Source: Desulfosporosinus fructosivorans (lineage in GTDB: Bacteria; Bacillota; Desulfitobacteriia; Desulfitobacteriales; Desulfitobacteriaceae). Taken from it: a DNA stretch of 64,000 bases. The number at the start of each line of letters is the position of its first letter. The stretch's first letter is position 1. The notes under the pieces were generated by a model. That model saw nothing but the letters and a program-made list of their open reading frames with translations, ran no database searches and was not told where the DNA came from. Shown piece by piece: positions 45,546-54,065 of the stretch. A program made the translations under genes and the position numbers. Where the stretch lies: positions 124,001 to 188,000 of the forward strand of contig NZ_SPQQ01000005.1 of NCBI RefSeq assembly GCF_004766045.1, written 5' to 3'.

Positions 45546-45571
45546 TGAAAAAGTTGTGAATTTCTTATGAA
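45545..45571 (-). promoter_or_regulatory. TTCAT-N6 operator, three repeats
   Basis: Plus-strand ATGAA (45545), GTGAA (45556), ATGAA (45567), 85-111 nt upstream of the start, nearly identical to the 31-kb site. Confidence 0.75.
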
Positions 45572-45573
45572 GA

Positions 45574-45612
45574 AGGGGATGTAACGAAACTAACTGTTTC
45601 GTTACATCCCCT
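45574..45612 (-). terminator. Terminator of the DUF1540 gene
   Basis: Perfect 17-bp arms AGGGGATGTAACGAAAC / GTTTCGTTACATCCCCT with a 5-nt loop. Confidence 0.85.
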
Positions 45613-45690
45613 CAAGGACAGCCATTTTCGTCATGTTATGCACTATACTGAGTACCTTCTAGGTAGGTAGTGACTATTTCGCTCCATTAG

Positions 45691-45864
45691 TTACTCGGGG
45701 AGAAAAGTTGCGCAGTCAGTCATTTCAGTGTTCGTTGCATTTGGGGATTGAACTTCGATTTTATCTGCATAGCAATGATCCCCTGAGCCATAATAATGGC
45801 ATGTGTTTACGACACATTTGATCCCACCGTTAGGTTGAGACATTTTTTTAGCATGTCCAGTCAT
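45691..45864 (-). CDS. DUF1540 small Cys-rich protein
   Basis: 57 aa translated by hand: GGIKCVVNTCHYYGSGDHCY then ADKIEV and MTDCATFLPE. The C-x5-C ... C ... C pattern with CxADxIxV and DCATF is the DUF1540 signature. AAGGAGGAG precedes the ATG. Likely binds a metal; role unknown. Confidence 0.8.
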   Translation of the reverse strand: MTGHAKKMSQPNGGIKCVVNTCHYYGSGDHCYADKIEVQSPNATNTEMTDCATFLPE

Positions 45865-45972
45865 ATTTAGAACTCCTCCTTTGTTTTAAATTCAATAGTA
45901 TTATGCTCTACAGAAATGGATTATATGAATAATAATCTCATAACTTATGCCATTAATTAGTTATAATTCATG

Positions 45973-46010
45973 TTAAAACGGCTAAGGTTAAAATCTTCAG
46001 CCGCTTTTTA
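45973..46010 (-). terminator. Terminator of the SHOCT gene
   Basis: AAAACGGCT ... AGCCGCTTTTT hairpin just past the stop at 46022. Confidence 0.65.
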
Positions 46011-46021
46011 TTGTCTTCTGT

Positions 46022-46282
46022 TCATTTACCCTCTAGATCCTTTTTTCGGCTCTGATACTCTGTCGAATCTATTTCACCACGCGCATATCGTTCACGCAAG
46101 ATATCCATTCCACTATACTTACTTTGCCCTCCGGTATGATTGTGCGAAACAGTATGTCGAAATATATAGATTCCCAGCAAAATAATCCCAATCCAGAAGA
46201 TCAGTTGCATTCCAAATCCCGCCATCCCCATCATCCCATAGCCGCCACTTCCATAACCCCCATATCCCCAACCACCCATCAT
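46022..46282 (-). CDS. SHOCT-domain membrane protein with Gly/Tyr/Met-rich N-terminus
   Basis: 86 aa with start ATG 46282 (AGGAGG 11 nt upstream). Sequence: MMGGWGYGGYGSGGYGMMGM, one transmembrane helix (LIFWIGIILLGIYIF), HTVSHNH, then SHOCT (GMDILRERYARGEIDSTEYQ). Widespread in copper and metal islands. Divergent from the 46494 gene. Confidence 0.82.
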   Translation of the reverse strand: MMGGWGYGGYGSGGYGMMGMAGFGMQLIFWIGIILLGIYIFRHTVSHNHTGGQSKYSGMDILRERYARGEIDSTEYQSRKKDLEGK

Positions 46283-46396
46283 ATAAATAAATTCCTCCTT
46301 CAATTAATTTTATTAAACTCCAACATATTATCTCTAAATACATTGTCAATTATGTAGGATGCGTTCTCTTTTAAAAAACCATGGTCACTTGTTATG

Positions 46397-46450
46397 TTCA
46401 TAAGTTATTCACAACTTATTCATGAGTTTTTCATTTTAATCCGTTATAGT
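46397..46450 (+). promoter_or_regulatory. TTCAT-N6 operator, four repeats, with -10 box
   Basis: TTCAT (46397), TTCAC (46408), TTCAT (46419), TTCAT (46430), exact 11-bp steps, then TATAGT at 46445-46450. The best copy in the window, in plus orientation before a plus-strand gene. Confidence 0.8.
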
Positions 46451-46493
46451 TCATATATAACTTGTCCCAAGAAAAAGATGGAGGTAAATAATA

Positions 46494-46679
46494 ATGAAAA
46501 AGATTTTCACAATAATTACAACTGGATTTATGATTATGGCTTTCTCCAACACTGCTTTTGCATCTACAGCAGTATCCCAAATGGCTACAAATAAGGGTGG
46601 TCAAGCTGTAGCACAATGTGCTCAACTAATGGATAAAGGCGTATCTGAATGTGCTCAAATGTCGATTTGCAATCAATAA
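46494..46679 (+). CDS. Small secreted Cys-containing protein
   Basis: 61 aa, RBS GGAGG, signal peptide MKKIFTIITTGFMIMAFSNT with cleavage after AFA. Mature part has three Cys (VAQCAQLMDKGVSECAQMSI then C). Family unknown. Controlled by the TTCAT array. Confidence 0.75.
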   Translation: MKKIFTIITTGFMIMAFSNTAFASTAVSQMATNKGGQAVAQCAQLMDKGVSECAQMSICNQ

Positions 46680-46903
46680 ACATTTAATAATGATTTGATT
46701 CAAATAAACCCAATACCACTTAAGGTCCATTGGCGTAAAATCCTATCATTAGCCTTAATCAGTTCGTTAGAACGTAATTAGGCATTGAGGCAGCCCTTGG
46801 GTCTTTTCTTTTAAGTCACTTTCACAATGTTAAATTTTTGATATTTCTCCTTGATGGCGTTTACGATTATTTAATCGTCTCAAGAAGACTTCTTTGAATT
46901 TTC
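46680..46903. other. Intergenic, no gene seen
   Basis: Short AT-rich stretch; CTTAAGGTCC and TTAGGCATT blocks give no stable long hairpin. Confidence 0.4.
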
Positions 46904-47056
46904 ATGCTTGAAGTAGATATGGACACAAGTATGGAACTATTAATTAACCGTGATGCTAAAGTTCTTAAAGCAATTGATGTAACTCAAAGGTCCGGAGATT
47001 CACCAGCGAATCAACAACTTCAAGGGGTTCAGAAGGGTCAGGAGAACATCAAATGA
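46904..47056 (+). pseudogene. RsgI-like anti-sigma factor fragment
   Basis: 50 codons reading VDMDTSMELLINRDAKVLKA, similar to the 'xNPSIELxxNxxxxVLxV' segment of RsgI-type anti-sigma factors, then a low-complexity end. No RBS; likely a remnant. Confidence 0.35.
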
Positions 47057-47163
47057 TGCGTTAAAGTACGGATGACTTTGATAAAAACAAGTTAAGAATA
47101 ACCTCTTTGGTGTGTTACAAAATTCCATCCCCTTTCTCGCCTTCAATCCTTACAAGAATTTGA

Positions 47164-47397
47164 TTAAGGAGACATACGATTGATTGGTATGCAGTCTATA
47201 TTAGATCGCCAAATCTCATTAATTTTTTTCTGTTCTTCCAGTGCATGCTCGAGCAAACGTCCATAACAAGACTGTTGCAACTCGAATTTTAGCCAGACTT
47301 GCGAATCTGTATTTGTATAATATCTCTCACTATTGGACCTAATCTCTATAAATCTCTTAGACATAATCATAATGAAAAATTTAAATATATAGTCCAT
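47164..47397 (-). CDS. Small hypothetical protein (uncertain)
   Basis: 77 aa. Reads like a short regulatory protein (WLKFELQQSCYGRLLEHALE EQKK helix split here for length). An internal Met at residue 12 may be the true start. The stop is close to nothing else and the terminator at 47397-47430 sits at its 5' side, so transcription must start between them. Low confidence. Confidence 0.35.
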   Translation of the reverse strand: MDYIFKFFIMIMSKRFIEIRSNSERYYTNTDSQVWLKFELQQSCYGRLLEHALEEQKKINEIWRSNIDCIPINRMSP

Positions 47398-47430
47398 AAA
47401 CCGAGCTTGATGTTCATCAAGCTCGGTTTA
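47397..47430. terminator. Bidirectional terminator
   Basis: 16-bp arms TAAACCGAGCTTGATG / CATCAAGCTCGGTTTA with a minimal loop, flanked by A and T tracts. Confidence 0.75.
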
Positions 47431-47584
47431 ACTTTTACTACAAGGTATAATCTCCCTAATACTTCTAATAGGGCACAGTATAAGAATGGGTAGATGTTCT
47501 ATGTGGTATAATTTTCAGTGTGGCGCATTCGCAGGAATATCTGCACTAAAGACTATTTGTAATTTGCTAATGGGAGAGAATGAT

Positions 47585-48466
47585 ATGAAATATTCAGATG
47601 AGAATATGGGAAATCAGATATCTGATAAGGGTCGCAGCAATCTTCGAGCTGACTGTGAAAAATGTTTCGGTTTGTGCTGTGTCTCACTGTACTTTTCAGC
47701 TTCAGAAGGCTTTCCAATCGACAAAGACGCAGGGCAGCCTTGCCTCAACCTGCAATTAGACTTTCGCTGTTGTGTTCACAAAAATCTCAGCGAGAATAAC
47801 CTTAAAGGTTGCCTTGGATTTGACTGCTTTGGCGCAGGGCAAAAGGTTGCCCAAATCAGCTTCGGTGGACACGACTGGCGGAAAGCCCCAGAATATTCAA
47901 AGCAGATGTTCGAGGTGTTCTTAATCATGAGGCAACTCCATGAGTTACTCTGGTATCTGACAGAAGCGCTGACGTTAAAACCAGCCCGTCCTATTCATGG
48001 TGCACTCAGCTCTATGCTCGATGAGACGGAGCGCCTCACTCACCTTAGTCCCAACTATCTCACGGAACTGGACGTGGCAGTACACCGAGCAGATGTGAAT
48101 ATTCTGCTCCTAAAGACTAGTGAACTTGTGCGAACCGAAGTTCGTCGCGGGCAGAAAGCTCATTCTGGGCGTCAGAAGACCTTCAGTCGAGGAGCCGACC
48201 TCATTGCTGTCGACCTAAGAAGAATTGACCTCATAGGAGCCAACTTGAGAGGAGCCTACCTTATTGCTGCTAACCTTAGAGGAACCGACCTGAGTGGGAC
48301 TGATTTAATAGGGGCTGATTTCCGAGATGCTGACATCAGAGGAGCCGACCTTACCAAGAGTATCTTTCTCACCCAAGCCCAACTCAACGTAGCAAAGGGA
48401 GATACAAGTACAAAGTTACCCTCATCCCTCACTCGCCCAACGCACTGGATAAGTCCTGCAAAATAA
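47585..48466 (+). CDS. Pentapeptide-repeat protein with N-terminal Cys cluster
   Basis: About 293 aa from ATG 47585 (GGGAGAG upstream); the frame from 47486 is rejected. N-terminus CEKCFGLCCVSLYFSASEGF and DFRCCVHKNLSENNLKGCLG are conserved in a family that couples this Cys region to C-terminal pentapeptide repeats. The repeats are clear (ADLIAVDLRRIDLIGANLRG, A(D/N)LxG pattern, about residues 205-265) and should form a quadrilateral beta-helix. Function unknown. Confidence 0.82.
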   Translation: MKYSDENMGNQISDKGRSNLRADCEKCFGLCCVSLYFSASEGFPIDKDAGQPCLNLQLDFRCCVHKNLSENNLKGCLGFDCFGAGQKVAQISFGGHDWRKAPEYSKQMFEVFLIMRQLHELLWYLTEALTLKPARPIHGALSSMLDETERLTHLSPNYLTELDVAVHRADVNILLLKTSELVRTEVRRGQKAHSGRQKTFSRGADLIAVDLRRIDLIGANLRGAYLIAANLRGTDLSGTDLIGADFRDADIRGADLTKSIFLTQAQLNVAKGDTSTKLPSSLTRPTHWISPAK

Positions 48467-48756
48467 AGCGAGTGACGAAGTCTTACCGAATAAGAGAAAA
48501 CATTGCTAACTGTTGGCAACTTGATTTTGTGATATAAAGAAACAAGTAAATATAAAGCGAATAAGCTTAATACACTAATGTGGTTAAGCGCATTAGTATA
48601 TTAAGCGTTGTATTGCCTATAATGCCAACCTCCAATTCAGCCTAGCATTTCCTAAGTCATTTTCCTTTCTAGATGGCAATAATTATGAAGTATTTCTCGG
48701 GACTCGCAACGATTACACACTTGATACACAAATTCTCCCATCGTCTAAAGTAATGA
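48467..48756. other. Intergenic stretch without a gene
   Basis: Contains an AATACACTAATGTGGTTAAG / CGCATTAGTATATTAAG inverted arrangement near 48570-48605 that may act as a terminator. No ORF. Confidence 0.4.
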
Positions 48757-49287
48757 TCATTTTGCGAATATGCTTTTCTTATTTGCTCGCAATTCGTTTG
48801 ACGATAGATGAATGGATAATTCTTCAATAGCAGAAATACTTGCAACTACACAAATTATATACATCAGCACATCTGGTTGGACAAAAGCAAGTGATAGTGG
48901 GAATGCAAACAGCACAAGCCCTGTAATTTTATTGCCATAAGTATGAAGTATCCCAAAATTTTTATACTTTACAAATACCACCATCATTGAAACTGCTCTG
49001 ATTATTCCGATGATAACTATCCAAACAATGATTTGAACTGTTGGATTGATGATTGGATATAGTACAATTATCAGTACCACAACCATTATCAAATCTGCAC
49101 CAGAGTCAAGTTTTTCGCCCAATTTGCTTGCAGTGTTGGTTTTTCTTGCTATATATCCATCAAGAACATCGCTAATTCCACAAACGAGATAGATTGCAAA
49201 AAACGCTATACTTAATGGTTTTGCCAAAGCCAACGTAAGGGCAAGAAATATTCTCGCAATTGAAATATAATTTGCTATTGACTTCAC
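48757..49287 (-). CDS. CDP-alcohol phosphatidyltransferase
   Basis: 176 aa, multi-pass. The full catalytic motif D-x2-D-G-x2-A-R-x8-G-x3-D-x3-D is present in SDVLDGYIARKTNTASKLGE then KLDSGAD. It transfers a phosphatidyl group from CDP-diacylglycerol to an alcohol in the membrane. Acceptor not determined; smaller than PgsA and isolated from other lipid genes. Confidence 0.85.
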   Translation of the reverse strand: MKSIANYISIARIFLALTLALAKPLSIAFFAIYLVCGISDVLDGYIARKTNTASKLGEKLDSGADLIMVVVLIIVLYPIINPTVQIIVWIVIIGIIRAVSMMVVFVKYKNFGILHTYGNKITGLVLFAFPLSLAFVQPDVLMYIICVVASISAIEELSIHLSSNELRANKKSIFAK

Positions 49288-49377
49288 TACCTCACCTCAA
49301 GGTATCTAATATTTTCCATTATTAAGTCACTTGTGGCATAAACCCTTCATCCATTATTCCCACATCTTATCATACAT

Positions 49378-49425
49378 AGTCTTAGTCTTAGTCTTAGTCT
49401 TTGTCTTTGTCTTTGTCTTTGTCTC
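49378..49425. repeat. Hexanucleotide microsatellite
   Basis: Four AGTCTT units followed by four TGTCTT-type units, in an intergenic region. Confidence 0.9.
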
Positions 49426-49572
49426 TTTTTCACTCGTTCCGTCTCTACTTCATCAAAGACATATACCCCATCGGTACCCCGAATGGCATCTGCCTCTTTT
49501 AGTCCAGTTCGAACTTCTTGTTTTTAGTGCAGAGCAAAAGTGTACCCCCTAAACTAAAGTGGGTATATTCTA

Positions 49573-50232
49573 TTATTTAGGATCATTTTCCTCAAGCAAT
49601 CTTGTATAGTAAAATCCGCTTGTATATAATGCTCCGGCAGGATTATGGGCAAGTACACGATCCTTAGTAATAAGGGTTGTCACAGGTGCCTCTGAGTACT
49701 TAATGAATATTGAGTCATGACCAACACATAGCCCGACGATTACATTTAGCTCAGTCTTTTCTTTATTAAGTAACATTGCTTGCAAAACAGGATTACATAA
49801 GGATTCATGACTGCCCTTTTTGATTTTAAACTTTTCGTCGATTCCGATTTCTGTTTTGTCAATTGAGCTTACCTTACAGACCACACAATAACTTTCCAGT
49901 CCTTTTGAATTAAGTATTTTGGCAAAGGTTTTAGCTTCACTCATTAAACCAACACAGGTTGCGATCCCAATTTTTTGTGCTCCAATTCTTTTAGCAAAGA
50001 GAACGATTTCTTCTACACGAGTTATCTTACCAAAGTATGTCCCCTCAATCTCTGCTGCCGCATGGGAAAACTTAGAAACGAACTCATCGTTTTGATAAAG
50101 GCTATTCGCTTCTTCGATCATTTCCTGATCAGTATTCGTTGTGAGACAGAATTGTGGAAAGCTTTTTTCTTTCCTATAGCAGTTTATTAGTCCGCAGTCT
50201 GAACAACTAAGATTCTTAGTTTCTTTACTCAT
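49573..50232 (-). CDS. DUF1847 metal-binding protein
   Basis: 219 aa. N-terminal zinc-knuckle-like CSDCGLINCYRKEKSFPQFC, then the DUF1847 body (IGIATCVGLMSEAKTFAKIL; GLCVGHDSIFIKYSEAPVTT; AHNPAGALYTS). Typical of anaerobic Firmicutes; function unknown. No partner genes nearby. Confidence 0.8.
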   Translation of the reverse strand: MSKETKNLSCSDCGLINCYRKEKSFPQFCLTTNTDQEMIEEANSLYQNDEFVSKFSHAAAEIEGTYFGKITRVEEIVLFAKRIGAQKIGIATCVGLMSEAKTFAKILNSKGLESYCVVCKVSSIDKTEIGIDEKFKIKKGSHESLCNPVLQAMLLNKEKTELNVIVGLCVGHDSIFIKYSEAPVTTLITKDRVLAHNPAGALYTSGFYYTRLLEENDPK

Positions 50233-50667
50233 TTTTTAAAACCCCTTTATAAATTGGTCCAATTATCAACTGATATTGTTGTCATCCCTCCTCACCAGCA
50301 GAAAACTGAACCTTCTCAAAAATTCTTCTTTTTTTCTTTAGTTTCCTTCTTTATTTTCTAAAAAATAAGAAATATCTCTTCTCATAAATGCCGTTGAGCC
50401 AACCAACGGTTAACGTGGCATTCCGTCCGTTCATTCCAAAAGAAGCGCGTGCCGCGCGAAACAATTCGCGAGCTTCTTGACTGCCCGCTTTGCGCCCACG
50501 GCATGTAATTCCCAGGGTTATCATACCTTGTAGTGGATGACCAGGACACGATAAAGAACATGGCGGCTATAATCGCCAAGGCCGCAATGGCTTGCGGCGA
50601 GGAATTTCACAGTCTCCAGTTTGAAAATTACCGATTTTGAGATGGACTAATCTAGATTAGCCAGACC
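50233..50667. other. GC-richer remnant region
   Basis: 435 bp noticeably richer in GC than its surroundings, with broken minus-strand frames and a hairpin-like pair AAAATTACCG...TTTTGAG / CTCAAAACCGG at 50624-50686. Looks like debris of a transferred segment. Confidence 0.4.
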
Positions 50668-50955
50668 TCAAAACCGGCAATTTTTAATCATCTCCTCGGA
50701 CACAGCCTCCTCAACATCCTTCCATTGACGGGCCGGTTCCTTCCCCAGTTCCGCCGGCACTGTCTCCGCCAACTGGGTTTGGCTGTCACCACAGCGCTCT
50801 TTGACCTGCCGGACCGCTTCCGCTACCTGATCCTCATAGTGATGTTGTTTCAATAGTTCTGCCGCAATCTTTTGGCCCAGTTTATCCTGAAGGCTTTGAT
50901 CCAGGCTCTCCTGCATGATCCTTGTGGAGGGTATCACTTTGCCTTTATCGTGCAT
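50668..50955 (-). CDS. Hypothetical protein, possibly remnant
   Basis: 95 aa, rich in Gln/Glu and helical (LDQSLQDKLGQKIAAELLKQ; YEDQVAEAVRQVKERCGDSQ). The RBS is unclear. It shares the higher GC of the preceding stretch, so it may be the end of a mobile-element gene. Family not recognised. Confidence 0.4.
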   Translation of the reverse strand: MHDKGKVIPSTRIMQESLDQSLQDKLGQKIAAELLKQHHYEDQVAEAVRQVKERCGDSQTQLAETVPAELGKEPARQWKDVEEAVSEEMIKNCRF

Positions 50956-51076
50956 ATTGAATCATTTGTACTTTTTCAAATACTCTTACCCATCATATTT
51001 GAAAAGCCCCTAGTTTCCCAAAACCGCCACCCTGGGCAAGTTGAGCCCCCTTTTTATCTTGCTCAAACTTCTTTAT

Positions 51077-51979
51077 TTAAAGCTGGAATTTTGTCTTAAA
51101 CACAATAACAGCTCTTCCACCAATTTTGACTTGTTCCGGTTTTCCGTTACGTAAACTAACAGTAACGTCTACTATGCCACTACGCCCAATAGCGTTTCCT
51201 TGTTCACCTTTGAAAGAAAAGCCAGAACCATTATATTCTGCCAAACCATGTTTAACTAAATATGCGCCAAGAGGGCCATTAGCGTTTCCCGTTACCGGAT
51301 CTTCGTTAACACCAATGGCGGGCGCAAACATTCTTCCGTGAGTTAAAACCCCCTTTTCTTCAGAATCCATCGTGAAAACAAAATATCCATTACAGTTAAT
51401 CGCTTTACTTATTTCGGTTAATGCAAGCATATCCGGTGATAGAGTATCTAATTTACTTCTTGTTTTAACTCCAATTATTACTTTGGAATGTCCCGTAGAA
51501 ACAATTTGAATTGGACAGCGTGGGTCCAATTCATCCTCTTTTAAACCTAGAGCTTTAACTGTATTTCCCCTTTCTTGCTTAGCAAGTGGTGGATTGAACT
51601 CGATTCTCCCTTGAGTCATTATTACAGAATAATCGTTTCCCTCTTTAATTATTTCGACCGGCAAAATTCCTATTCCGATCTTATGAATTACCGTGGAAGA
51701 GTCCAAATTTTTTTCCCTAGCCCTAACATAGTGAGCGGCGATGGTGGCATGTCCGCACACTGGGACTTCAGTTTGGGGCGTAAAATATCTAATCTTCACC
51801 TCGTGATCAGTCCCATCCGGTGAAAGTATAAATGCTGTTTCTGAGTTGTTCAGTTCTCGGGCAATGTTCAACATCTCTAGATCGGTAAGTCCATCTACGT
51901 TCATAACAACACCAGCAGGATTGCCTTTGAATTTTTCAGCAGTGAATGAATCCACCTGATAAATCTTTAATGTTCTCAC
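51077..51979 (-). CDS. PhzF-family isomerase/epimerase
   Basis: About 300 aa. GTG 51979 is preferred because GGAGGAGG lies just before it. KIYQVDSFTAEKFKGNPAGV, the catalytic-region ELNNSETAF, VCGHATIAAHY and NEDPVTGNANGPLGAYL are typical PhzF. The family isomerises small acids; few members make phenazine, and no phenazine genes are nearby. Confidence 0.88.
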   Translation of the reverse strand: MRTLKIYQVDSFTAEKFKGNPAGVVMNVDGLTDLEMLNIARELNNSETAFILSPDGTDHEVKIRYFTPQTEVPVCGHATIAAHYVRAREKNLDSSTVIHKIGIGILPVEIIKEGNDYSVIMTQGRIEFNPPLAKQERGNTVKALGLKEDELDPRCPIQIVSTGHSKVIIGVKTRSKLDTLSPDMLALTEISKAINCNGYFVFTMDSEEKGVLTHGRMFAPAIGVNEDPVTGNANGPLGAYLVKHGLAEYNGSGFSFKGEQGNAIGRSGIVDVTVSLRNGKPEQVKIGGRAVIVFKTKFQL

Positions 51980-52024
51980 CTGCCTCCTCCTTTCCATTTT
52001 TTCAGAGTCGCGAGGTACATAGAA

Positions 52025-52525
52025 CTATTTATTAACCCTTTTCCCCCAAGGCTTTAATATTGACACAAAGACTACTACGATAAGTAGAGCCGCTTGTATC
52101 ATCCCAAAATACAAATTTAAGTTAAAGTTGCTAATATATTGGTAATTCTCGCTCGGCTTAAAACCAATCTGATTAGATATTTTCGACATGTTATTCAGCC
52201 ACGGACCAAGAAAAAATGTCCCCATCGCTATCTGCAAAATTATCGTGACCCACTTAAATATTATCCAATAAAATTTAGTGAAACCCCACTTTGTAAAAAC
52301 AGAATACAAAAGTCCAGTAAGTAAACAACCTATTGCGCTTGGAATAATAATGAAATCATCAATAACTGTTAGCGATGACGTTACTGCATATAATTGAAGT
52401 TCCGAATTTGGTTGAGCCTTCATCGAAAGTACCAAAATCATTGACAAAGCGGCACCTAACCAAGCACATGCGAACAACACATGAAAACCTTTAAGCCAAG
52501 CCTTACTCTTAAAACCTAATTCCAT
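52025..52525 (-). CDS. DUF2269-like membrane protein
   Basis: 166 aa, four transmembrane segments starting KGFHVLFACAWLGAALSMIL. The HVLFACAWLGA motif is like DUF2269 and copper-resistance D-type proteins. RBS GGTGGGA. 27 bp after the phzF stop in coordinate terms but upstream of it in transcription. Role unknown. Confidence 0.65.
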   Translation of the reverse strand: MELGFKSKAWLKGFHVLFACAWLGAALSMILVLSMKAQPNSELQLYAVTSSLTVIDDFIIIPSAIGCLLTGLLYSVFTKWGFTKFYWIIFKWVTIILQIAMGTFFLGPWLNNMSKISNQIGFKPSENYQYISNFNLNLYFGMIQAALLIVVVFVSILKPWGKRVNK

Positions 52526-52754
52526 AAATAATATCCCACCTTTTCATACTTACGCTTTCTAATCAAACAACTTTTCAGACTAGGGGATCTCATTAGTTAT
52601 TGACTTTCTGTAAAAGATACCTTCCACATCTTTAGTTCATTTCCCTCCAAGATTCCCAACGTGCCCTGATTATTTTGAACAAGGTCTTAAGTTCCATATC
52701 CAATCCTGTCGTTACGATCATAATTTTGTGCGCTTCTTTCTCCTTTAGTCCTCT

Positions 52755-52880
52755 TCACCAATACATCATTTATCTTTACATACCGTTGAATTTCCATATC
52801 TCGATCCTCGATTAATTGGCGTAGTCATTCAAACGGCTTGTCCTTTTTCATTATCAATTTCCAAAAGTCCCAAAGAGTGA
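52755..52880 (-). pseudogene. Partial duplicate of the GNAT gene at 55 kb
   Basis: Long near-identical blocks to 55119-55245, for example CATCATTTATCTTTACATAC and ACGGCTTGTCCTTTTTCATT, with base changes and a small deletion (GGCGTAGTCATTCA versus GGCCTATAGTCATTCC). No open frame survives. Confidence 0.8.
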
Positions 52881-52888
52881 AATGTAAA

Positions 52889-52926
52889 AATGTTGTCCCT
52901 CCACGGCGACTGGCAGGGACAACATT
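52889..52926 (-). terminator. Terminator of the UvrC-like gene
   Basis: 12-bp arms AATGTTGTCCCT / AGGGACAACATT, loop 14 nt, 15 bp past the stop on the minus strand. Confidence 0.8.
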
Positions 52927-52940
52927 TATTAACCAGTTAT

Positions 52941-54065
52941 TCAAATCCTATTTCGATTAAGGATAAGACCTTCCTTTTCGGAAGTAATCCGGTCTATTAT
53001 CTTTATGACTGTGGCATCTACACCAGATGTTGCTTTATTTAGCCGTGTAGATGATATCCAGAAACTAGGTATCCTACTCCGATTCTTCTTCAGATAGGAG
53101 TGAATAATCTGCGCTTCATCGATATCATGCTGTGTCAATCTGACTATGCCACTATTCTCTGTCATAAATATATCTCTGATTATTTGATTTATTTCCTGCC
53201 TTAATTCAGAAATATCAGCCGTTGCTATATTAAACACTTTTCCATAAAGAATCTTGTTCCCTTTGATCAGGAATAATTTAGCAAGTTCAGTGTCGATAAA
53301 TTCAACTGCTAAGACATTCCGATTTTTACTTGAGGTTTGAACTAATCGTTGCTTTCCAATGACATGTCGAAGCGCTAAAAGATACGCATTATATTGGGCA
53401 GCTTTTTCAAAATTAAGATTTTCAATAGCGGTATCCATCCTTTTAGAAAGTTCCTGAACAGCGATTCTATCATTCCCGTTCAAAAGCTGCCGGATCTCTT
53501 CAATATAAACCTTGTACTCATCAGGACTTACCCGCCCAGTACAAACGCCCGTACAAGTACCTAATTGTAAAAACAGACAACCATTAGTCCTCTTAACCAG
53601 TCCCGGAGTAGAACATTTACGTATAGGGTAGAAATCCTTCAAATATTTTAATACTGTCTCAACTCGCTGAGGACTGGTAAAAGGGCCAAAATATAATGCA
53701 CTATCATCCACTTTTTCATTGACTATCGTAACCTTAGGGTAGCGTTCTGACGTTACTTTAATATAATTATACTTTTTAACATTCTTCATCTGCTTATTAT
53801 ACCGAGGTTTTATTTCCTTGATCAGGCGACATTCTTCAATAAATGCATCCAATTCCGTATCTGTAGCTATATATTTAAATGAATGAATATGGCGTATCAT
53901 TTCAACGACTTTTGGAGCCCGGGCCTTCTGATTATTAAAATATTGTGACACCCTATTTTTTAGATTTTTCGCCTTACCGACATAAATAATATTTCCAAGT
54001 GAATCGACCATCATATAAACACCGGGTTTCTCTGGTAGCTGCACTTGTTCGTAATTAAAAGTCAT
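52941..54065 (-). CDS. Short UvrC homologue (GIY-YIG + UVR, no RNase H-like domain)
   Basis: 374 aa against about 600 for UvrC. Residues 10-90 are GIY-YIG (KPGVYMMVDSLGNIIYVGKA). The Cys set CSTPGLVKRTNGCLFLQLGT then CTGVC matches the UvrC 4Fe-4S region. A UVR motif (LSKRMDTAIENLNFEKAAQY) follows. The C-terminal endonuclease and helix-hairpin-helix domains are missing, so only the 3' incision should be possible, like Cho. ORF intact, with its own terminator. Confidence 0.85.
   Translation of the reverse strand: MTFNYEQVQLPEKPGVYMMVDSLGNIIYVGKAKNLKNRVSQYFNNQKARAPKVVEMIRHIHSFKYIATDTELDAFIEECRLIKEIKPRYNKQMKNVKKYNYIKVTSERYPKVTIVNEKVDDSALYFGPFTSPQRVETVLKYLKDFYPIRKCSTPGLVKRTNGCLFLQLGTCTGVCTGRVSPDEYKVYIEEIRQLLNGNDRIAVQELSKRMDTAIENLNFEKAAQYNAYLLALRHVIGKQRLVQTSSKNRNVLAVEFIDTELAKLFLIKGNKILYGKVFNIATADISELRQEINQIIRDIFMTENSGIVRLTQHDIDEAQIIHSYLKKNRSRIPSFWISSTRLNKATSGVDATVIKIIDRITSEKEGLILNRNRI

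Noticed and set aside
50382..50579. 65-codon minus-strand frame in the GC-rich remnant
   Set aside because: No start context or recognised motif; treated as part of a decayed segment.
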